64,000 nt of DNA from an uncultured Lachnospiraceae bacterium (GTDB lineage Bacteria > Bacillota > Clostridia > Lachnospirales > Lachnospiraceae). Both the position numbers and the translations under genes were made by a program. Shown here piece after piece: positions 56,991-64,000 of this stretch (position 1 is its first letter; each line of letters opens with the position of its first letter). The notes under the pieces were generated by a model. That model ran no database searches, had not been told where the DNA came from, and worked only from the letters and a program-made list of their open reading frames with translations. The DNA lies in assembly GCA_900319245.1 (NCBI GenBank), contig ONNQ01000003.1, positions 124,001-188,000 of the forward strand, written 5' to 3'.

Positions 56991-59969
56991 TTACTGAAGT
57001 TTTACCAGTGTATCAAATTGTTCTTTCTCGGCGCGGATCTTCTCGTCGCTTCCCACTACGCACAGGCAGTCGTCGGAGAGGAAGGCCTCGATCTGCGCGG
57101 CCAGCGCGCGGATATCTGCCGGCTGGCAGTCCAGCACCTGCGCTCTCTCCCTGCGGGCCTTCTCCTCGGTCAGGCCTGTCATGTAGGCTGTCAGGGAATA
57201 CTTGCCGTATGTGGAAGGCGTCATGGGATGATCCAGAGCGCCAACCGCGCCGATGATATATTTGGTCATGGCGCGCTCGTCCGCGTCGAAGCTGCGAATA
57301 TAGGCCGGTGCGTCCTCGAATACGCCGATGGTCCGTTTCAGGTGCGGGTCTCTGTAGGAGACAAAATAGGCAAAGCCGTCTCTTGAGAAGCTGCTCATGC
57401 AGCCATAAGCGCCGCCGGTCACGCGGACGTTGTTCCAGAGGTAATCATAGCCGAGGATCACGCGGAGGACCCGCATAGCGCCGGTATAAGCAAGGCCTTT
57501 GTTGCCGAAGCTTCCGGCTCTGCAGACGAACTGGACCTGTCCGGCCGTCGTAAAGCCTTCTTTGACCTTGACCGGACTGACTGCGAACTTCGGTCCGTAC
57601 CCAGCCAGATCTTCCTCCGGTGCGGCTGCCGGGAACAGCGATCTGCCCAGCTGCGCAGCCTGTTCGGTGATCTCTGCCATGCTGCTCTCATCTGCGGTGC
57701 AGTCGACCATCATGTGGTCCTGGCGGAAAATGAACCTGGTCATATCCGAAAGGATCGCGATCAGATCGTCCGCTTTATCCTGTTCAAGCAGACCGCAGAC
57801 TTCATCCAGTGTGCGGTACGCGTTGACGCCATTGACGCAGTCCATGATCAGAGACGTCTCGGAAATACAGGACATAGCCCTGACCGCAGCGGTCGCGTGG
57901 CCGGAGGAAGGCAGTTCCGCCCGCATCTCGGCGCGCTCTTCCTCGAGCACTTCCAGGATGCGTTCCCTGCTGTCCCATTTGGTCGCTGTGAGGATCTCCT
58001 TTACAAGGCCGATCGCCTCGCCAAGGTTCTCATGCAGCGTCTTGCAGTTGACTTCCGCCATCATTCTGTAATCGGACGGATTGGCGTTTCTGGTGTAGAC
58101 GCTGACGGTCGGTCCTATGCCGCCCGTATAGATGTTGATCTCCCTGTCCAGCTCCGCATAGCTGTAGTGCTCTGTGTCCAGAACGCCGAGCAGTGTCTTG
58201 AACACACCCAGATAGGGGAAGAACTTCTGCGGCAGGTCGGAGATGTCGAACATGAAGGTCAGATAGTCGATGCCCGACGTGTGGAGCGGGTGGGTGACCA
58301 GCGTCACCTTCATTTTTTTTCCATTGCTTCCTGTGAAAGCCGCCTCTTCGAGGCGGTTGACGAAAGGCCTGACCTCCCGGCTCAGGTCCTCCCTCCCCAG
58401 CATGGGAATCTTTTCCAGATCCTCCTTGGAATTGGGCGTTTCCTGCCAAGTGCGGAGCGCAGCCAGCTCATCGACGATCTGCTGCCTCTCTTCGCGCGTA
58501 AGGCCCTGGGCAAACAGCTCCATCTTCTGCCGCAGCGCCTCCGCTTTCTTCTCCGTAAGGCACTTTTCTGGCGTCATCACGACGATGGCCTTGTGGGGGT
58601 TGTTCAGAAGATAGTCTTTGATCAGCTGTTCAAAATATCCCTCACCCATCTTTTTTCTGAGCTGTGCGAACGCTTCGCCGAGCTCCAGATTGATGAAGGG
58701 CGTCATATCGTTGTAGAGCCATGTATCGAGGGCGTTGAGGCCGTATACAAGTCCCTTGGGATAATAGCCGTAGTTGGCCTCTCTGTACTTGAATTCAAAA
58801 TGGTTGATGCCCGCAAGGAGCGCCCTCTGGTCAAGGCCCTTGTCCGCGATCTCCTTAAGCGTATTCTCGATCGTCTCTATAAACTCCTCTTTGCGCTCGG
58901 GATCCGTATACTTGGCGGTCACCGAATAGGTGGGCTGACGGATGCCGAGTTCGAGAAGGGAGTAGACATCCTCGCCGATGCCTTTGTCCCTGAGTGCTTT
59001 TTTGACAGGGGCGCCTTCGGCGTCGCAGAGCATGTAATCGAGGATCTTGAAAGCAAGGCCCAGCTCTGTGTCCTGGCCGTCCTTAGCCAGCGATACATTC
59101 CAGGACAGGTAGCTCTTGCCGGCTTCGTCCTCCTCCGCGAGGATGGAATAGTGCTCGCAGACCTCCGCGGGCTCCGTGAAAGCGGGCTCCTCCGGAATCT
59201 CCGAGTCGATCTCGAGCCGGTCAAAGGCCGACAGGTACGCCTCGTCGAGGTAGGTCAGCCGCTCCTCCATATCCATATTTCCGTACATGTAAATATAGCT
59301 GTTGGAGGGATGATAATACCTTCTGTGGAAATCCAGGTAGGCCTCATAGGTCAGGTCCGGGATGAACTCCGGATCGCCGCCGGATTCCACTGCGTAGGGC
59401 GTGTGGGGGTACAGCGCGCCGTAAATGCTTCTGGAGAGCACGTCGTCAGGCGAAGACAGCGCGCCCTTCATTTCATTGTAGACAACGCCGTTCACTGTGA
59501 TCGGGCTGTCTGCGTCTTCTGCCTCATAATGCCAGCCCTCCTGGCGGAAAATGTTCTGTTCCTTGTAGATATTGGGATAGAACACCGCATCCAGGTACAC
59601 GTGCATCAGGTTCTTGAAATCCGTGTCGTTGCAGCTGGCCACGGGATACACTGTCTTGTCCGGATAGGTCATCGCGTTCAGGAATGTGTTGAGCGATCCC
59701 TTGACGAGCTCAATGAAGGGATCCTTGACCGGGAAATCCTTCGATCCGCACAGCACTGTGTGTTCGATAATGTGCGCGACGCCGGTCGAGTCCTCCGGCG
59801 GCGTGCGAAAGCCGATATAAAAGACTTTATTGTCGTCCTCACAGGGGAGCAGGGCCACTCTGGCGCCCGTCTTTTTGTGTCGCAGCAGAAGGCTGTCGCA
59901 CCCTGTATCTTTCAGGTACTGGTGCTGCAGGACTTCATACTTTTCCAGGATCTTATTGCTTACGTCCAT
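56991..59969 (-). CDS. M16C peptidase (PreP/insulinase-like)
   Basis: A 992-residue zinc peptidase of the presequence-protease type. The inverted zinc motif HIIEH is at residues 66-70, with the distal Glu in the following helix region (VVYNEMKGALSSPDD). Both large M16 halves are present with the middle linker, matching the usual length of about 970 residues. There is no signal peptide. It degrades peptides in its closed chamber. Located 24 bp upstream of era. Confidence 0.92.
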   Translation of the reverse strand: MDVSNKILEKYEVLQHQYLKDTGCDSLLLRHKKTGARVALLPCEDDNKVFYIGFRTPPEDSTGVAHIIEHTVLCGSKDFPVKDPFIELVKGSLNTFLNAMTYPDKTVYPVASCNDTDFKNLMHVYLDAVFYPNIYKEQNIFRQEGWHYEAEDADSPITVNGVVYNEMKGALSSPDDVLSRSIYGALYPHTPYAVESGGDPEFIPDLTYEAYLDFHRRYYHPSNSYIYMYGNMDMEERLTYLDEAYLSAFDRLEIDSEIPEEPAFTEPAEVCEHYSILAEEDEAGKSYLSWNVSLAKDGQDTELGLAFKILDYMLCDAEGAPVKKALRDKGIGEDVYSLLELGIRQPTYSVTAKYTDPERKEEFIETIENTLKEIADKGLDQRALLAGINHFEFKYREANYGYYPKGLVYGLNALDTWLYNDMTPFINLELGEAFAQLRKKMGEGYFEQLIKDYLLNNPHKAIVVMTPEKCLTEKKAEALRQKMELFAQGLTREERQQIVDELAALRTWQETPNSKEDLEKIPMLGREDLSREVRPFVNRLEEAAFTGSNGKKMKVTLVTHPLHTSGIDYLTFMFDISDLPQKFFPYLGVFKTLLGVLDTEHYSYAELDREINIYTGGIGPTVSVYTRNANPSDYRMMAEVNCKTLHENLGEAIGLVKEILTATKWDSRERILEVLEEERAEMRAELPSSGHATAAVRAMSCISETSLIMDCVNGVNAYRTLDEVCGLLEQDKADDLIAILSDMTRFIFRQDHMMVDCTADESSMAEITEQAAQLGRSLFPAAAPEEDLAGYGPKFAVSPVKVKEGFTTAGQVQFVCRAGSFGNKGLAYTGAMRVLRVILGYDYLWNNVRVTGGAYGCMSSFSRDGFAYFVSYRDPHLKRTIGVFEDAPAYIRSFDADERAMTKYIIGAVGALDHPMTPSTYGKYSLTAYMTGLTEEKARRERAQVLDCQPADIRALAAQIEAFLSDDCLCVVGSDEKIRAEKEQFDTLVKLQ

Positions 59970-60133
59970 ATTTTCCTCACTGTTCTACGCGTTTTTTATA
60001 ACTTGCGCTTCCCCCGCGCACGGCCTGTGCGCGCACGGATGCCGGCTCAAAGAGCCTTCTGCGCCATTTTAATTTATAATGATTGCATCATACCTGCTAT
60101 TATAATAAGAAAATTGCAAAAAGATAGACGGGA

Positions 60134-60172
60134 ATTCAAAAAATGGCTGTGAAGGGAACTTCACAGCCATTG
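60134..60172 (-). terminator. Rho-independent terminator of the CHAP protein gene
   Basis: AATGGCTGTGAAG and CTTCACAGCCATT form a 13-bp stem followed by TTTT on the minus strand, 51 bp past the gene. Confidence 0.85.
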
Positions 60173-60222
60173 ATCTGCATGATCACTGCCTTTGTCTGTA
60201 TGGGTTTACAGATCGTCATTTC

Positions 60223-61692
60223 TTAATTCTCTATCACCCACTGCTGATTTTTGTCATTAATGTTGTACTTGACCAGCTTCAGATATCCTCTCGCACTTCC
60301 GTCGGGAGCCACTGCAAGACTGCTGTTCTGTGCGGAACGAAGGATGACCGTATTCTTATTGACGAATGTGACCAGAAACCGCTGTGTGTCATCGTTCGTC
60401 TTTGTCCAGGAGCCGATCTTCTGGCCTTCACCTACCGTCCTGGATGTCCAGACGTTCATGACGCCGCCCTCTCTGTGCATGATATCGATCTCAAATTTGC
60501 CGTTATTGATATGGCGGAAACGGAAGGTCTGCTCCACCGATCCGTCTCTGTTGTACAGGAAAATAGGCTTATAAGCGAATTCTTTCCAGCCCCATGCGTA
60601 ATTCATCATCTTACCGGTTCCGACGTGCTTGAGTTTGTAGACGCCGTTGGCCAGAATAACCGTAACTGTGCAGGAGGCGTAACTATTTCCATCGCCTGCT
60701 GTTGCTTTGATCACAGCTGTACCGCCTTTTACCGCTGTGATCTTACCGTTCGAAACGGTTGCGACGCTGGTGTCGGAACTGGTCCATTTGATGGATCTGT
60801 TGCTTGCGTTTGCGGGATTAACAGAAGCTGTGATCGTCGCTGTTTTACCGGGGTTGAGGGTAAGTGCGCTCTTGCTGATATTGACGGAAGTACTCGGGAT
60901 CCCGCTTATGACCGTAACACTGCATTTGGCAGTGACTTTTTTATTTGCGCTGCAGGTCGCAGTAATAATGGCTGTACCCGCTTTGAGTCCTTTTACCTGC
61001 CCGCTGCTGTCTACTTTGGCCACACTGCTGTTTGAGCTTTTCCACGAAATTCCCTTTTTGGACGAGGGCACATTGGAGGGCGTGATCGTTGCACTGATCT
61101 TTCTTCCCTCGTTGATCTTAAGTGTCATGCTGGATGTAATGCTCAGCCCTGTAGGTACCACATCTGAAAAGCTCGGACGAATGATCCCTTTCAGGCGTGC
61201 GCCGTGCCAGTTGTACAGGGCTGCTTTAGGATTTCCGGCCCAGTTCTGTTCAAACAGCTTTACAACTTTTCCTTTATTGACGGAATACACCAGCGCTACA
61301 TGCCCGTATTTTCCGACGTCTCTCCCGTTTCCCGGGCCATAGACAACGATGTCTCCGACTTTGTACTCTTTGATCCGGGAGGCCGGAATTCTCTCCCATC
61401 CCCAATGATTTCTGTCATAGATCTGATATGCATAATTTACACTGGGGGCTGTTTTTCCAAAGACCTTATAAAGATACTGGTTGTACAGCGCGACACATTC
61501 ACTGCCCCTGTTATGAATCTGTATTCCCTTGTTCTTATCCATAAAATTCTTTGCTGATGACTGCGTGGCAGCCATAGCTGTAACCGGGAACAAAGCGGCT
61601 GTGAGCGATATTGTCATGCTCATCATCAGGATCCATGACAATACTTTCTTCCAAATTCGTTTTACACTGTTTGGAGCGGTTGTCTTTTTCAT
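60223..61692 (-). CDS. Secreted CHAP-domain protein with Ig-like and lectin-like domains
   Basis: A 489-residue secreted protein. Signal peptide ends VTAMA (about residue 41). A CHAP cysteine amidase/peptidase domain follows (about 50-175): catalytic Cys in GSECVALYNQYL and His in KYGHVALVYS. Two BIG2 Ig-like domains come next (about 178-265 and 266-350, each with the KWxSS(N/D)xSVAxV motif), then a C-terminal ricin-like beta-trefoil (about 352-489, ending NQQWVIEN). It probably cuts peptidoglycan or peptides at the surface. The intact Cys and His suggest it is active. Confidence 0.87.
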   Translation of the reverse strand: MKKTTAPNSVKRIWKKVLSWILMMSMTISLTAALFPVTAMAATQSSAKNFMDKNKGIQIHNRGSECVALYNQYLYKVFGKTAPSVNYAYQIYDRNHWGWERIPASRIKEYKVGDIVVYGPGNGRDVGKYGHVALVYSVNKGKVVKLFEQNWAGNPKAALYNWHGARLKGIIRPSFSDVVPTGLSITSSMTLKINEGRKISATITPSNVPSSKKGISWKSSNSSVAKVDSSGQVKGLKAGTAIITATCSANKKVTAKCSVTVISGIPSTSVNISKSALTLNPGKTATITASVNPANASNRSIKWTSSDTSVATVSNGKITAVKGGTAVIKATAGDGNSYASCTVTVILANGVYKLKHVGTGKMMNYAWGWKEFAYKPIFLYNRDGSVEQTFRFRHINNGKFEIDIMHREGGVMNVWTSRTVGEGQKIGSWTKTNDDTQRFLVTFVNKNTVILRSAQNSSLAVAPDGSARGYLKLVKYNINDKNQQWVIEN

Positions 61693-61847
61693 CTGTGTTT
61701 CCTCCTGTAATGGAATGGCTGGATTTTTATTACAACTTCAGTGTATCCGCTTATTATGTTTCATTCCGGTTTATCCGACAAACGACCTGTTTGGCTGATA
61801 TTCTGCATGTTTTCCGTGAACAAATGATAAACGCCCTCTGTTTGGGC

Positions 61848-61886
61848 AATAAAAAACCACCGGGCATAACAAGATCCCCGGTGGTC
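61848..61886 (-). terminator. Rho-independent terminator of the FHA protein gene
   Basis: ACCACCGGGG and CCCGGTGGT form a GC-rich stem with a loop of about 14 nt and a TTTTTTAT tail on the minus strand. Confidence 0.8.
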
Positions 61887-61941
61887 TGCGTCTTCTATAT
61901 CACTTTCTTTATATACATTGCTTTAAGGAACTGCCGACTGC

Positions 61942-63486
61942 TTAGCCTTCGCTGAACTGGAACATCTCGTTTCCTAAACGGATCCTTGTTCCGTTAGTGA
62001 TCCGCACCGGCATTCCGGGAGGGATCATTCTATCGTCCACATAGACATGATTGGTGGAGTTCGTATCGACGATATAAAAGTTTCCGTCCCGATAATCGAT
62101 CTCCGCATGTCTGCGGCTGACGGCCGGATTTCCATCCACGCGATAATCTACGCCTTCTGCCGCTTTTCCAATCGAAAACTGCTTCTTAGTGATCCTCACC
62201 GCATTCTGATCCCTGAGGCGAACCAGTCTGGCAGGGGGGATCATTTGGTTTCCATCAAGCAGCATGGTTTCTTCACCCATTGCATAATCTCTGTCAGCAC
62301 CTCCCTCTTCTCCGGGGATTTCAGCTTTTTCATATGCGGATCGCATTTGTTCAGCAGAAGGATTTCCAGAGGAGCGGTCTTCCTGTGCAGGATACGGTTG
62401 AACCGGACGGGGATGTTCAGCCATGTGTACAGGTTCTGCCTTGCTGACGGGCTTTGCCTTGCTGACGGGCTCTGCCTCTCCGACATGCTTTTCCTCTTTT
62501 ACAGATTCGGCCTTCGGGACGGGCGCCGCGTTCACAGACGGCGAATAAGGTCTCGCCGGGATGGCAACCTCCAATTGATTAAACTTTCCGGCCAGAGATC
62601 CGAATGCAAACAGCGCGACACTGCCGCTGACCGCGTCCAATGCAGGGATCAGACTACCCTGCGTCAGTGCTGTGACACCGCTGATAGCAGTCGCAGCTGC
62701 AACAATGTAGATCATCACTGTCACAAATCCATAGGCAGGGCATGATTTGGTTCCCTTTTCCATCACGCTGATCGCCGACTCCAGCATTTTCCTGATCCTG
62801 TAAAAATACAGCGCACAGATTACCAGTACAAAAATCAGCAGCAGAAAAACTCCGGTAATCATCGTTCCGTAGCTGCCCATATTGCTGCCTATGCTGGTGC
62901 CGATAGTAAACATTGAAACAAAAATGAGAATAAAACCTGCTCCGATCAGTACAAGCTGGATCGTCACCATGACACGCAGGATCCTGAAACCGGTTGTCTG
63001 CGTACTCCTTGTCTTGTCCTTCGCGTATGAATACTGCAGCCACAGCCCGATCAGGATCAAGATGGTAATGCCGTTATTCACGATCGCAGAGAATAACGTT
63101 TCAAGACTTCCGCCTCCGGACATATTCATGTAATACCCGATCCCGGTGTTATACAAAAGGCTTTCCCAGGCACTGAGCCTCGAATAGGATGTAAATGATC
63201 CGATAAGGCTGAAAACAACCTGAGCTGCAAGCGCACCTATCGCCACTTCGTAAGTCCTTGACGTGATCAGCTCTCTCAGCTTAGTTGCTGCGCTGCCAGC
63301 CTCAGAAGCCGGGCTGTGAATTCCCTGATCTCTCACCGGCTCTGATAAAGAAGGCTGGGAGGATGCAGAAGGCTTCTCTGCCGGAACAACTGTCTTTTTC
63401 TTCTCCTGCGTAAGCGGCGCTCCGCACATATAACAATACCTGGACTGGTCATCATTGACTGCTCCGCACTTAAAACAGTATTTCAT
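61942..63486 (-). CDS. Zinc-ribbon membrane protein with C-terminal FHA domain
   Basis: A 514-residue protein. N-terminal zinc ribbon (CFKCGAVNDDQSRYCYMCG), a Ser/Pro linker, about five hydrophobic segments (roughly 80-300), a cytoplasmic linker with repeated AEPVSKA units (about 330-365), and an FHA domain (about 425-514: FSIGKAAEGVDY...PAVSRRHAEI...VDTNSTNHVYV). FHA domains bind phosphothreonine, so it likely reads Ser/Thr-kinase signals at the membrane. No kinase is encoded in the window. Located 12 bp after the C-type lectin gene. Confidence 0.83.
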   Translation of the reverse strand: MKYCFKCGAVNDDQSRYCYMCGAPLTQEKKKTVVPAEKPSASSQPSLSEPVRDQGIHSPASEAGSAATKLRELITSRTYEVAIGALAAQVVFSLIGSFTSYSRLSAWESLLYNTGIGYYMNMSGGGSLETLFSAIVNNGITILILIGLWLQYSYAKDKTRSTQTTGFRILRVMVTIQLVLIGAGFILIFVSMFTIGTSIGSNMGSYGTMITGVFLLLIFVLVICALYFYRIRKMLESAISVMEKGTKSCPAYGFVTVMIYIVAAATAISGVTALTQGSLIPALDAVSGSVALFAFGSLAGKFNQLEVAIPARPYSPSVNAAPVPKAESVKEEKHVGEAEPVSKAKPVSKAEPVHMAEHPRPVQPYPAQEDRSSGNPSAEQMRSAYEKAEIPGEEGGADRDYAMGEETMLLDGNQMIPPARLVRLRDQNAVRITKKQFSIGKAAEGVDYRVDGNPAVSRRHAEIDYRDGNFYIVDTNSTNHVYVDDRMIPPGMPVRITNGTRIRLGNEMFQFSEG

Positions 63487-63498
63487 TGCTGCCTCTCC

Positions 63499-64000
63499 TT
63501 ATTTCTGTACCGTATTCCATTCGCAGAAATATGCGTGAGTGTCGTACCCGTATCTGGAATCATTCCAATATCCGTTATGCATATCGGTACTGAACTCCGC
63601 GTAATCCTCGTAAGGCGCGTCTCCATTGGGTTCCTGCTCGCCAAGATCGTTTACGCCCCAATCCTCGAAGCTTGAGCGATCATCACCGAACCAGCTCCAT
63701 GTCCCTTCTTTTTCTTTATCGGAATAACCAAAGAAGGCCGCTTTGTATCCGTGATCGAGCATATGAGCATACAGCGCTTCATTTTCTCCGGCGTTATTAA
63801 TAATTGCCATATATCCGCCGAGCGATTTACAATACTGCTCCGCCTCAGCCCAGCTGCCCATACCGTTATCAAACAAATAGTAGGAATGTCCTTCAAAGAC
63901 AAACGCGTCATCCGGTATTCTGGTCTCTATTTCCGAATGCTCTATGCCATCGTCGCCCCACTGGCAAATGAAAGCGGTTGTTTCATGTCCAAAAGAAGAA
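63499..64000 (-). CDS. C-type lectin domain protein (3' part; 5' end beyond the window)
   Basis: The last 166 codons of a longer protein; the frame is open to the window edge and no start is chosen. The C-terminal domain (about 120 residues, HSYYLFDNGMGSWAEAEQYCKSLGGYMAII... to AYFCEWNTVQK) is a C-type lectin fold with the Ca2+/sugar motifs EPN and WND intact. The very first residues in the window (HETTAFICQW) resemble the end of this same domain, so a second lectin domain probably precedes it. Likely surface-exposed and sugar-binding. Confidence 0.8.
   Translation of the reverse strand, partial: SSFGHETTAFICQWGDDGIEHSEIETRIPDDAFVFEGHSYYLFDNGMGSWAEAEQYCKSLGGYMAIINNAGENEALYAHMLDHGYKAAFFGYSDKEKEGTWSWFGDDRSSFEDWGVNDLGEQEPNGDAPYEDYAEFSTDMHNGYWNDSRYGYDTHAYFCEWNTVQK

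Noticed and set aside
63499..64000. Diversity-generating retroelement target (C-type lectin variable protein)
   Set aside because: No reverse transcriptase, template repeat or A-rich variable repeat is present in the window.

Overview
The window looks like a chromosomal piece of a moderately GC-rich (roughly 50-55% by eye) anaerobic Firmicute, most likely a Lachnospiraceae-type clostridium. Evidence: strong AGGAGG-type ribosome binding sites, the era-recO-glyS order with a single-chain glycyl-tRNA synthetase, ScpA/ScpB, a biotin-dependent Na+ pump decarboxylase operon, a CcpA-type cre site, DhaK/L/M, DegV, DUF1292, YolD and zinc-ribbon/FHA proteins. Most genes are on the minus strand. No rRNA, tRNA, CRISPR array, IS element, integrase or prophage gene was seen.

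Layout. 1-2415: the 5' end of hisH, then an OmpR-type response regulator and its histidine kinase. 2560-4734: a glycogen debranching enzyme. 5018-10197: a five-gene biotin/Na+ decarboxylase operon carrying two different carboxyltransferases. 10432-12276: scpB, a membrane-anchored phosphoesterase and rpsU. 12428-18468: an HSL-like hydrolase that seems to have lost its nucleophile, small hypothetical proteins, several lipoproteins, a CpXC protein and a sirtuin. 18700-20121: a PIN-like protein with a very acidic middle. 20360-23660 (+): dhaL-dhaM-dhaK and a PAP2 phosphatase. 23748-26715: a zinc-ribbon membrane protein, a cytidylate-kinase-like protein, and a divergent TetR/DegV pair with clear operators.

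26849-35431 is a four-carbon sugar-acid (threonate/erythronate type) catabolic locus: a HIBADH-type dehydrogenase, two DUF1537 kinases, a GntP permease, PdxA2, and DeoR- and GntR-type regulators. Two promoters with embedded or flanking operators can be read directly. 35458-40025 holds DUF1292, a PTS EIICBA gene broken by a one-base frameshift downstream of a perfect cre site, an MBL-fold hydrolase, an RNA methyltransferase and a YolD-like protein. 40054-41870: a Y-family DNA polymerase with a translationally coupled small partner. 41936-46313: alpha-galactosidase, scpA with a long Pro-Glu tail, and a lipoprotein. 46512-50892: an MBL hydrolase, an orphan protein, a SEC-C/TPR protein, a CbbX-like AAA+ ATPase and a LOG-family protein. 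50983-56966: alaS, glyS, recO, era. 56991-64000: an M16C peptidase and three secreted or envelope proteins (CHAP with Ig-like domains, zinc-ribbon/FHA membrane protein, C-type lectin).

Metabolically the window points to an anaerobe that handles glycogen and galactosides, phosphorylates dihydroxyacetone, turns C4 sugar acids into triose phosphate, and conserves decarboxylation energy as a Na+ gradient. Start codons were chosen from ribosome binding sites and family alignment recalled from memory. Functions are family-level inferences; no database search was run.
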